From Leguminivora glycinivorella (lineage: Eukaryota; Arthropoda; Insecta; Lepidoptera; Tortricidae): a stretch of 64,000 bases of DNA. Positions 11,301-21,904 of the stretch are shown here, one piece after another. Position 1 is the first letter of the stretch. Every line of letters starts with the position of its first letter. The notes under the pieces are model-generated. The model did no database searches. It saw nothing but the letters and a program-made list of their open reading frames with translations, and was not told the origin of the DNA. The translations under genes and the position numbers were made by a program. Where the stretch lies: the NCBI RefSeq assembly GCF_023078275.1, contig NC_062979.1, positions 11,538,502 through 11,602,501 on the forward strand. The letters are read 5' to 3'.

Positions 11301-14300
11301 TGTCAACTGCAGATTCATGGCAATTGGAAATATACCTACTGAGATATCGCGCGTGTATAAACTGCTGAGCGGAGTTGTTTCTGAGTTTGGTTATTATGAT
11401 GTCCTAACGATTTGTTCGGAGCGCTGGGAACGCCGGCTGGCGTGAGACCGAGTCGTGATCGGTCGCCACGACGCCCTCATGCGGCTTAATTCACTAATCA
11501 AATAGCACAATGCTTCCATTGTTGCTATATTCTTTTCAATCCCACAAAGACTTCCTGAAGAACGCGACGCGGGTCAAATGAGTTCGCAAGCGAAATCCGC
11601 AATTCTTACAACTCCTTCTAGGTAAGTGCAAGGCAGACATAATTACATCGAAAGCTCCTATATCATATGTTCAATTCAATCTAACCTTTTATATCCTTTC
11701 ATCACGACCCAATAATATATCAATATCAAACGAAACGTAATGGCTGGGTGTCGACGAGACAAGGCCGTATATCACTGTAGCGGACTGCCCAAATCCTCCA
11801 CCATAATATATAGGAGCGGGGGCGCCCGCCCGCCACCCCGGCTTATTCAAAATAGGCATTAAGCCCTCCGCCATTAAAGGCTAACTGCTGCAGGTTATCA
11901 AGGGTTTTCCGTTGAGAAACTGCATTCAAGTGAACTATGCGGCGATTTGGATACGTGCCAAATAATGTTTCGACACGTTATCGACTCTCTACGAAACGGA
12001 GCAAGTAGCCCCAAGCCGGTTTAAAATACGCTCTAGTTCGCCTACTTCCGTGCCAGCAAAGCACAAAAATAATGAATCTAGATCACTATCCACTCTATCC
12101 AGATGGTATATAATTACAGTTGGCAAAGACGGACGGGGCGGACATCTTTTATCTTGTTAGGTATTAGGTACTTGATTAGGTTCTTTGTGATTCGTGTTCT
12201 TGAGACACGGCGGCGATGTGATGTAACCTCCAGACGACCTGACAACTCCGGATTCTAATAAAAGATCTGATAAATCCGACTTACGTTACTTTAAATCTAG
12301 CGTAAATTAGTCAAAGAAGTGCAGAATACGTTTTCCACTGTAACTAAACTTTCGCATAAAAATAAGAAATCAAAGAAGTTTTAAACAAAGAGCGTTTAAT
12401 TTGCGAATTTTGCGTCGTTGAAAGATTATTGAACTGAGTAGGGCGCCGAGGGGAAAATGTCACAATTTAGGCGCCGACACGAGGGGAGGCCGGGGCCGGG
12501 AGGAATGTCGCCCACTAACCGCTCGCAGCCTGTTTACGTTGTCAACCATGAATCGAGGTGAATTCACGGGCAGAACTTTGATTAGTTATCCTTTCCTTAT
12601 TATCAAGAGGCCGTTTATTGGAAAAAGTGAGTCCCACGGGTAATATTTGTTTATAACTTTCAAGTTACTTTCCCGTGGTAGATATCGCTCAAAATACATA
12701 CTTGACACATAAATACGATGAGCGTTTATTCGTTGTTTACGTGTTTTGGCAGCCATTATGTTGGAGAGGCTTCCGGTCCCGGGACGTTGCCATGGCGACA
12801 ATTATAGCCCACCGAGCCAAACATCCCTCACTTTATTATTCCCACACAGAAGCACCCCTAGAGCAGCTGATTCATTCATAGAGAGAATTATTTGCTTTCC
12901 TTTGATGGTTGGGCCATAAAATGCAGGGTCGTCGGTAGACTTTATGAAATTTACGTTTATTGTTCTAGTTGAAAAATCATAAAATCGGGTGCATTGTTAA
13001 CTTGTCACAATGTGCTTCTTAGAATACTGACATTATTATCCTGATAAATAGGATTAAATTAAAGCTGACGCGTTCGTTGTAAATGATACGGAGTAAAAGC
13101 GAAACAAATAGTCTGACTAGGCGCTACGTAGTCTGTTCTGATTTTACATATCGTACGTCATGTGAATTGTCACATAACATAATATTAATAAATATAAATA
13201 CATATACAATTAATTGTGCCTACGTGAACCAAATAACGCTAGTCTATGTGGAGGCACGTCAACCCTTTTCCCTCTGCCCGAGGGACCACAAAGAACCCTC
13301 GACGGCCTTCCACCCTCCTGGCTTTTATTCACGTAGAAAAGAAAACACTAATGTTAGATATAAGGTAGACATTTCTGAGGGCGAGCCAAATTATTATTCT
13401 TATAAAAGAGCATTTTGTCGGCCCCTTTTGTTTGAGCAACCTGTTCCGCAATTAGACAACGGCTCGGTTACTGAAAACAATCGTAGACATAACTGACACA
13501 CTCGTCGCTAATGAAGGAGTTCGTTTATCATTTGATTAATTAAACTATAAATAAACTGAACAAAATCATCGCGGCCGAGCGCGAATACGAATCGGCGTCA
13601 CGTTTTCGTGTCGAAATCGTGTTTGGACGTTCCACTATCTTTATCTACTCATTATCTACTCACGACGCGTATCCACCTACATCCATATTTGATTTCTATT
13701 TTCTCAACCCACGCCATCTTTATAAAGGTTGTCAACGATGATTCGAGTTTCGTGATAAGTAAATTGGCAATTTCAAACCGTGACAACGATGATTCCAAAT
13801 TGTGCATGAGCCGCAAATAAATAAAAAAGTGGCAAAATATGTGTACGAGTATCATAACATGACTCATTAGCCGTTCACATAACGACATAGATCTCTGGCA
13901 TAACGAGCGTTGAATATTAAATCCATTACCCAGACAGAACCGGTTACATCGTAAATTACTCGGCTTAAATTCGATCGCGGAGCATGCAATTTAAATGTCC
14001 GTCCGGTTAAACTGCAAGGCCAGCGTTATCGAGTGGAAATCGACACGTTTATTCAACGCGATGTGGGCCACCGGTAAGATAGCATTCCTTCGCATTTACG
14101 GTAGCGCGATTTATTGCCAAGATAGTTTCGTTTTCACGTTCGAATGGGCCCGTTGTATTTATTTGTCCATTGTCATTGTCTATTTGGTCGTGACCATTTG
14201 TGAGAGATCCCTCATGGTAAGTGGGTTTAGTGAGTAGGTGGTTTGTTTTGGTAGTGGTGAGTGGGAAGAGTGGTAGTTCCTCAGCTCGTTGGAGTGGAGT

Positions 14301-15815
14301 TTTTATTCGCGTCGAGTAGCAAGTAGCGCGTGACTGTGACAGCGCTCCGTAACCAAAGTGAAAAGATATTAAGAAAATGTCATTGCACATATAGCCTTTT
14401 ACCATTCGACGATAGTACTGCTGTCCATACTAGAATCCACGAGACACTCGGTTACGCAACGGTGGCTCTAAACACCTTGTTATTCAATAGACACTTCGAC
14501 GTTCTTTTACTTTCTCAACTGCCATTACTTGTGTCGTGTCACAATCTCGTTCTATTAAGTATTCAAGTTTACATTTACCTTTTAAACGGCTATCTACATT
14601 ATCATATACAAGGCGAGTTCGCCCAGTCGTATAATTTAACCGGTATAATTAGTAGGTAATTAAAACACTACCATATTATTGTACGATACTCACATCCTTC
14701 ACGTAATTAACTTAAACAGACGGTTTAAATTCAGTACAATTATATCTTTAAATTTATAAGGAAATTGCCTTGACACAGATTTCCAGGCACGATAAAGGTC
14801 GATATATTATTATGCTCCCGCAGCGTTAATAATTCTTTTCCTCTTCGAAAATTTTATAGTTCCATATTTCAAAGATTTAACAAGCGCCTTAACAGCCGGG
14901 ATCGGGTCGCGTTCGAAGAAATGGTGACTCCCGTAGTTTTTTCTCGGACCTGCCCAGGAATGTCACATGTTAGGGTAAAAAGGTAAAAAGAAAATAGTGG
15001 ACTGTCTAACTGTTTTTGTGCGAAGCTGCTTTTGTGTTTAAACAGTGGCGGCTAATAATATATTGACATGGTTGTGTGTTTGAATCTTTTTGTTATTTCC
15101 AGAAATATTTTCGATAATAAAAACATTAGGAGGGTAAAAGTTGAAGACTCCTTATTTGCCTTAACCATTATTAACTTCTAGTTATTGCTATTTTACGTCC
15201 TTGTATAGTAATCATAGAATGCTAGTAGCTTGCACGAGATCGGATATATATAACTCGAGAAACTATGTTATCAGTGCATCATTCATTGACAGCTTTACCG
15301 GCTCCGTAAATCGATCTCTCTGCAACACATTGTAACAGCACATGACAGTTGTTGTAGATCAGTCTGAGTTACGATGTTATATAATAACATAAGGCAGTAA
15401 AGCGACAATAGCAAAGCTACAATATCACATTGTTGCCAAGGATACACAAAGCGATCCAGATCCCACTTTTATAGCCCCTTATCTTGAGATCGCTGGAGAT
15501 ATCGGTCTACCTAAGTAAGTTTCTGTTTCAAACTTAGCTGCAGACTGGGATCCACTTACAATAGCCTAGTCTGCTGAATGCTAAAATTTAATTATGTGCA
15601 AGAGAACGCTTAAAGACCTTACACGTTTTCACGTTGACTAAGAAAATTGTAGTTTACTTACTTTACTAACTTACTATCTATTGTACACATGTATGTAAAA
15701 ATGCTACGACCATTAGCTAAGGAACAGGACGCTAATACATATTGTATATGCAGGATTGCTTGTCGCAAGTCGGAAGGATAGATAACGTTATTAACATTTA
15801 GATAATTTCCGATAA
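8339..15815. other. Long gene-poor stretch
   Basis: I see no recognisable gene in these 7.5 kb. The longest open frame is 137 codons at 13083-13496 (plus); its translation matches nothing I know and it has no clear splice context. GC-richer islands occur at about 9720-9850 and 12440-12530. The first contains GCCATTTTG, a core like that bound by YY1/Pho proteins. These could be enhancers or promoters, but the sequence alone does not show it. Confidence 0.5.
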
Positions 15816-15830
15816 TGTCATCCCTAAGAT

Positions 15831-16093
15831 CATCATCATTCCCTTTCCCTTTTCCCATTATTTGGGGTCGGCGCAGCTCCTCCATTCCTCTCTATCAGCC
15901 GTCATTTCCATACTAATACTTTTCACTCTCATATCATTGTTCACACATTCCATCCATCTTTTCTTAGGCCTTCTACTACCATTGTATCCATCCGCCTTCA
16001 TATTTACCACTCGTTTTATAACATTGCTTTCATCCCTCCGCATTACATGCCCATACCATGCTAATCTACTTCCTCTCAACTTTTCTGTCACTG
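15831..16093 (-). pseudogene. RTE reverse transcriptase, C-terminal piece and 3' tail
   Basis: The minus-strand translation has VTEKLRGSRLAWYGHVMRRDE, then GSRRPKKRWMECV, and ends EEWRSCADPK followed by a stop, the usual terminus of this RTE family. After the stop comes a short G/A-rich stretch (GGGAAAAGGGAAAGGGAA) and an ATG-repeat tail. The N-terminal side stops abruptly at 16093, where the 3.7-kb element begins. The reading frame resumes at 19802. Confidence 0.85.
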
Positions 16094-16189
16094 CCCAACA
16101 AACAAAATATCCTTATAAAATCAATCTATAAGGGCTTAACACTCATAGTAGTTTTAAAATAGCATTCATTATGCCAGAGTTCCTTATAG

Positions 16190-16552
16190 CGGCTCATTAT
16201 AAGAGAATTTGGCCTAATAGTACATTTACTCTTATAATTTGGCCATGTACACGTTAATAAGTCAAATTTATATGACTGCTTTAAGGGTTTAAAAATATTT
16301 ACTCTTATAGTAGCTCATCAAGAGGATTTGGCCAATAGTACATTTACTCTTATAACTTGGCCATGTACACGTTAATAAGTCCAATTTATATGACTGCAAT
16401 AAGGGTTTAAAAATATTTACTCTTATAGTAGCTCATTATAAGAGGATTTGGCCAATAGTACATTTACTCTTATAACTTGGCCATGTACACGTTAATAAGT
16501 CCAATTTATATGACTGCAATAAGGGTTTAAAAATATGTATTCTTATAGAAGC
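16190..16552. repeat. Three tandem ~120-bp units
   Basis: The anchor GGCCATGTACACGTTAATAAG recurs at 16241, 16359 and 16479 (periods 118 and 120). Each unit also has 'ttactcttata' and 'aagaggatttggcc'. Units 2 and 3 are nearly identical and unit 1 is more diverged, suggesting a recent duplication next to the left end. Confidence 0.85.
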
Positions 16553-17575
16553 CATTTAAAATGCCTTTTCTCTGTATAATATTCAAAGCACTATAAAAGC
16601 TTTTGTTATGGCTAATTATTCTTATAAAAGTAATGCATAAGATAACTATGATGTTTTATGCCTCATAGGAGCATATTATAAAACGTCTATCCAGCAAACA
16701 AATTATAGCATTTTATAAAGTGTTTAAAAGAATTAAAGCAATACATTTTCTCTTATACAATAATTATAAAGGCATTATTCTTGAAAGTGTCGTATTAAAA
16801 GTTTTTATAAAACTTGATTCGTCATTTTGAAAATCCAGCGAATGGTAACAATCTGATCCCAACTTATCGATTAGTGGTTCCGTAGAGGATGCCATTATGG
16901 AATAATTATTATAAGAATATGCAGGCAAGCAGCAGTGACAGTAATACAGGTATATCGTTAAATGATGAATTGAGTTTGGATTTAGCTCTATAATTATATT
17001 TTTTGTTCTTATTTAAGGTGTCTGTAGCTCTGCGGTGAAAAATGTTAAGGTATATACAGCGGGGCCGCGCGGATCAGAATCTCGACTGGAGGGCAAATGT
17101 AACTGGTCCATTGTTTCCATGTTTTACAATGTTTACATTATTAAATAGAGTGTCCACCGGTTATACCAGACTAGCATGCACTCGGAGGTAGCCAATTATA
17201 CATAACTGAGCGTATAAGAGACTATTACCAAGGCACTTAGTTTTTTTATCCATCAGTACCTACTAATATTAATTTTTAAGATTAACTTTATTAGAATAAG
17301 TTCCAAAAGTGTATTCCTTACTTTATGGACTTTGGTCTGAAATAAAAAAAAATCTTTTATTGCGGATTATCATTGTGAATGTTGGACGATCTGAATAAGT
17401 GAATACAATGTTCGGCTATTTTAAGAAGAAACCGATTTTATATGTAGTCCTTTTGGGACTAAGACAGATTAAAATTGAGGACAAATAAAGACAAACTCAC
17501 TGTTTTAAGATATTTATTTATGTGCAACGAAACCAAACCGATACAAGTAACTTTATAAGATTAATATTTTCAGTT

Positions 17576-18318
17576 CTATTGCTCACGATGTTGCTGTTTC
17601 AATGAGTCTACATACTTCAAAATATTAATATATTCTTCAGAGCGCCTACACGGTGGTAGAAATTGTAATTAACCTATCAGTAAATTTCCAAAATAATAAG
17701 TAGTTTCTTTTATCGAGGTCTTCATCAAATTCACAAAAGATATATTGATTTTCGTTTTCTTGTTTTGAATTATCAGCGCCATCTTTGCTTGGTGTGATTT
17801 TCTTACAACCTAAACTATTTCCTGCGTCCTCTTCCATTTTGCATGTTTTTTGATCCACCACTCCTGGCTTATTTTTGGGTATAAGTAATGATTGTGACTG
17901 ATTTTCTCCATCAGAATATGTGCCGTTTTGTAGTTCATCTGTAATAAAAAAAAAAATATTTATTCGAAGTCTTAGGCTAGGCTTTTTATAGTTATCGACA
18001 CAAAGTCCATTGTGATGGCGGTACTGAAATCGTCTGTGGTTTTCAATAGCACTTACTTACTAAGAGGAGGAGAAGAGTTGTCATCTTCACGTCACTAAAA
18101 ACGGCTGACTATGTATCTCATCCACAGATTCTGTAACAATAACCATAATAATAAATATCAAATAGAGTATTTGACTCAGCATTTACAATAAATCAATAGG
18201 AAGTAATAAAATAAGGCACCAGAAGATTAAATATTCCGAAGCACAAGTTTGTTTTAAATTGAAAATTCTAGGTATAACTTCCTAATGAAATATTGAAAAT
18301 ATCAGTATTACCTGACAT
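17576..18318 (-). pseudogene. Decayed spliced gene carried by the TIR element
   Basis: I do not recognise the product. On the minus strand a short first exon (ATGTCAG, 18318-18312) ends in a GGTAAT donor. A terminal exon starts at 17938 after a T-rich tract and ATTACAG acceptor. Joined, they are in phase and give a 99-residue protein beginning MSDELQNGTYSDGENQ, acidic and probably disordered, stopping at 17646. A cassette exon (18130-18061, acceptor TTACAG, donor GTAAGT) fits between them in phase only if it were 69 nt, not its actual 70. A second frame continues past the stop with about 28 coding-like codons (SEEYINILKYVDSL) to a stop at 17576. So two single-base lesions appear to have broken a three-exon gene. 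It could be a transposon accessory protein or a captured fragment. Confidence 0.45.
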
Positions 18319-18465
18319 GCTGCGGACTACACGGTTTTATTTTGTTCTATGCCGGTTAATCGAACCAAACCTTTATCAAAGCGTTCCCCAAAATACCGGT
18401 TTAAAAAGAACGGTCTTTCGAACAAAAATGCAATTTCAAAGGTTTGCGCCAAGTACATGATAACT

Positions 18466-18951
18466 AGACAGCGGATTTCAGGTAGCGATTTAAATATTAA
18501 TATGGATATGACTAGTGCAATTTTTTAAATGCATGTCATGTGGTTTATAATCTATTATTATTACCTACGTCGCACACCACAAACTTCACTGAATAATTAG
18601 ATTAAATTAATGTTATTTTTTCAACAAACTACATTTAAAAAAAAGTATTTTATTCTAAATAATGGACTTATTTTTAAGCGAATTATTTTCATTTTTATAT
18701 TCTTTGAGCCATAATAGAAGTTTTTACTGTGCAATGCGCAGAATAAATATTAAAGACATAAGTATAAATAAATATTTTTTTTATTTTTATTTATTATCAT
18801 TATAATTTTTGCCCAATATTCACAAAAGCATCCAAAAAGGGTTTTACTTTTATGTTCCCATACATTTTTTCGTGTGTAGAAAAAATAATAAATATTGTAT
18901 GCCAGTCATATTCATATTAATATTTAAATCGCTACCTGAAATCTGCTCTCT
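18466..18951. repeat. 486-bp fold-back nested in the TIR element
   Basis: Arms of 48 nt at 18466-18513 and 18904-18951 are inverted copies with three differences. The loop is AT-rich and non-coding. It lies just upstream of the spliced gene remnant and is probably a separate MITE-like insertion. No convincing target duplication was found. Confidence 0.7.
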
Positions 18952-19801
18952 AACGATAACGTTATGAATTTTTAACTGGTATCCGTTACAAATATTTAAC
19001 TAGATGGTAAGGTTCGGGATTTCACTAATTGTGAGAAGGAACCCTAAAGATATATAAAATGGCGAATCTTAAGTAACACCGGTGGCTATTATAAAGTTTT
19101 TACTCTTATAGAGTATTTGTAAATGATGTGCTTACTGCTTTTACTCTTATAACAGCCTTGCTCAAGACATGTCAAAATTAATTAACCGCATTTTTAGTAC
19201 AAAACCGTTGAAATACAAGGGCGCATTAATAATACAACACATTTTATATCACATTTCACCATGAAATTGGATTCCCACACAGTTTTCATAATAAATAAGC
19301 AAATAATTGTAATGTGTAAAAGTTAACTTACCGTTTACTAACTTGCAAAATGGATGACTTGATGATGATGTACACATAAATCACTACGAAAAGCACAATA
19401 AACTTTTAAAACAGCATCCTGTTTCGCCGTTATGAGTTTTACTCCCTTATATCTGATGATCACAAAACGTGTACAAGAGCTATTGCCCTTATTAAAGCTT
19501 TGAATATGATTCTTACAAGTATAATTGCCTTTATTAAAGCTTTAAATATGATTCTTATTAGTACATTAGCCTTTTAAAAGCACTTTTATTGCCATTATAA
19601 GGTTAACTTTCTTATTGCATGCCATAATAAAGCACGTACAAGATAAGAAAGCTAATAATATAGCAACTACAAGGGGGATATAAGGTTTTTGGCCTTATAA
19701 GGTGTGCCCAAATGCCCTCTTGTAAAGGGTTTACAAGGTTATTATAAGAGTACTATTTTTGGCATTATAAGCCACTATAAGACTAATTTTTGTTAGTTGG
19801 G

Positions 19802-20218
19802 TGGCGCTACTCTCAGGTTTCCTCTTATATACTCATTCCGAATCCTATCCAGTCTTGTCACACCACACATCCATCGCAACATTCTCATTTCATTCACATC
19901 AACCATTCACCTTCATTCACCTTTTCAAATCAAGGGTGAACAGGCATCTTCTGGGCGAGCTCACTCCATCGTAGGCCACGTCTTTGCCTTTGGCTAGTCT
20001 GTGGTCAAGAGTAAGCCCATTTATAAAAATAAAAAAAAACATGCAGTCTTCTCTCATCATTCGTCTTGGTGGCCCAGCACTCACTTACAGGACGACAGGT
20101 CGGATAACTGATTTATAAATATTCCCCTTCAGCCTGAGAGGCATTCGGGGATCGCACGTTGTGCCTGTAACCTGTCGCCATTTCATCCATCCTGCGTTAA
20201 TCCTGTGCTGAACTGCTC
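19802..20218 (-). pseudogene. RTE reverse transcriptase, upstream piece
   Basis: The minus strand encodes HRINAGWMKWRQVTG, CDPRMPLRLKGNIYKSVIRPVV, then (after a small deletion that shifts frame) SECWATKTNDERRLH, and after an inserted A-tailed retroposon EMRMLRWMCGVTRLDRIRNE and GNLRVAP. These are the ordered blocks downstream of the polymerase palm in an RTE-type protein. It runs directly into the piece at 15831-16093 once the 3.7-kb element is ignored. Confidence 0.85.
19905..20039 (+). mobile_element. A-tailed retroposon end (BMC1-like)
   Basis: About 135 bp, from near 'attcaccttttcaaatcaag' through 'caggcatcttctgggcgagc' and 'ggctagtctgtgg' to ATAAAAATAAAAAAAAA. I recognise this as the 3' end of an abundant lepidopteran LINE/SINE group (BMC1-like). 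It sits inside the minus-strand RTE between the LHV and EMRMLRWM codons. The 5' limit is approximate. Confidence 0.65.
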
Positions 20219-20233
20219 TGTCATCCCTAAGAT

Positions 20234-21904
20234 ATGTAGGTATAATTGTAATGTAGACAACGTGTAACATTAAAAATGAATGCTGACAGTGAAAAAAAAA
20301 ACAGCTAACAACAGGACCATTGTGCAGATATGTGATCACTTTCCCGAGCTGACAGCTTACAACGCACTGATAGCAATACCGTTAGTCAGCTCCGAGCATT
20401 GTTCGTGGGACGCTTTATAATTAAATATCTTATGTAGCTACTAAATCATTGTTTTTTTTTCCGAAGAATCAAGAGAAACATTATTGCCATTAGCGTGTTA
20501 GATATTATACAATTTAGAACCATTGATGCTTCACTGTATATCAATAACAAGTCTGGTTATATGTAGTATAAATCACCTAATTATCTATTTTGGGATCAAT
20601 GGCGTCATTGTAATATGATTTGAAATGATAAAGGAAACATCAGTGTCATAATTATTTTGCATATTTAATGATAGAACATTCCATGCTTGCCAAATTGATA
20701 ATATTTAATGACGCATATCCAAAACGATCATAACGCTAGTTAATCGTACCTATTTGTTTAAATATATTTGATCATACTTAATAATATTATTTTGTGTGCA
20801 TAATTAATAGGTAGGTATGTACATTAATTTAACAATATATTTCACTCGTTGAATAAGTAACATCATTCAGTATTGAAAACGTTGCTCAAGCATGTAATCA
20901 TACAAATTACTCAGAATCGATGAAATTTGCGCCTTGTTGACGTCAATGCTCGAGCAAAACCGCAGCGAGCAACAAAGTAATAAATTATAAGTTCACTAGG
21001 TGATTACGAACGTGCTTTACATATTTAACTTCTTCTTGTAAACACGAGGAAAATGAATTATTACGGAAGTTTGTTAACAATGGCACGATAAATATGAATA
21101 CCGTATAGTAGTTAAACGAATGTAATAAGTACGAGAGACAAATCAAATCGAGTCAGAGCAAGCTGCTTGCCTATTTTGGTAGCGTGAGAAAATGTGCGTG
21201 CTTACTGACGGTCAAACCATTCGGGATCCGATGTCCGATTCGATTACTACGACTATAGTTTAATTTATGATAAAAGTTACTCGTCTAACCGGTATTGCTT
21301 CGATTAATCGTAATTTGGAACGAGTCGCCCCCGATTCAACTGCTTATTATACGGTTCAGTTATAGATATTTGGTATTTTGTTTATTTTTGTTCATTCTAT
21401 TAACGTCATAATAAATACCAATCGTTGTTTACGATAGACAAGGTTCTGGAAAACGTTTAGCGTGTTTATAGTTAACAAGCCAGGTATGCACGTCTGGATT
21501 TTCCCCTAATTGTAACGACGCCGAGATCATTAATTTTATTCATTCAATGGTGTACCTGACATTAATAACATGTCGACGGTTCACAGCGTCCAAGTTCCAT
21601 TACGAAGAACAAAACATCTCGAATGTATGAGTAGGTAAATGCTAATGAATCAAAAGCCAGAAGTCATTGCCTCGGTATCTGTATATAGGCGTTCATAACT
21701 TATGTGTAATTTAAACGGCGAGTTTCATGAGTCATGACTGCCTTTAGCTACATCCAATAGGCATACTGACTCGTTATTATGTACCTATGGAGTCGAATAC
21801 AAAATGCTATTTGTAATGGTATCGATGTTCTGCTATGGCTTTGAAATCACGTCGACAAGCCCACGCCCGCAGCCCAAGCGCCTATTATACGTAACTATTG
21901 TTGT
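20234..21904. other. No gene recognised
   Basis: AT-rich unique DNA between two element clusters. No exon-like frame or repeat boundary seen. Confidence 0.55.

Larger units (their letters stand above)
16094..19801. mobile_element. Unassigned 3.7-kb TIR element inserted in RTE
   Basis: Termini are inverted: the left begins CCCAACAAACAAAA and the right, complemented, CCCAACTAACAAAA (13 of 14 match). The host RTE frame predicts an uninterrupted site ...cac-tg-gcgct..., so only TG (16092-16093 and 19802-19803) is duplicated. A 2-bp duplication with CCCAAC termini matches no superfamily I can name with confidence. The element is filled with palindromic TTATAAG/CTTATAA motifs near both ends, a ~120-bp tandem array (16190-16550), an internal fold-back (18466-18951), and a minus-strand spliced gene remnant (17576-18318). 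No transposase domain is recognisable. Confidence 0.75.
15816..20233 (-). mobile_element. RTE retroposon copy (15-bp TSD) split by later insertions
   Basis: The direct repeat TGTCATCCCTAAGAT lies at 15816-15830 and 20219-20233 and marks the limits of one 5'-truncated, minus-strand RTE insertion. Its 3' end abuts the left repeat with a (GATGAT)-like tail. Its protein remnant is in two pieces, 19802-20218 (upstream) and 15831-16093 (downstream), which read into each other in the family order. A 3.7-kb TIR element and an A-tailed retroposon end were inserted later. The net RTE sequence is only about 0.5-0.6 kb. Confidence 0.85.

Noticed and set aside
13083..13496. 137-codon plus-strand open frame
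   Set aside because: Longest frame in unique DNA, but its translation has no domain, signal peptide or family resemblance, and no splice or promoter context. Chance is likely in a 64-kb window.
16190..16552. Tandem repeats as a possible CRISPR array
   Set aside because: Units are ~120 bp and wholly repeated with no unique spacers, in animal DNA inside a transposon.
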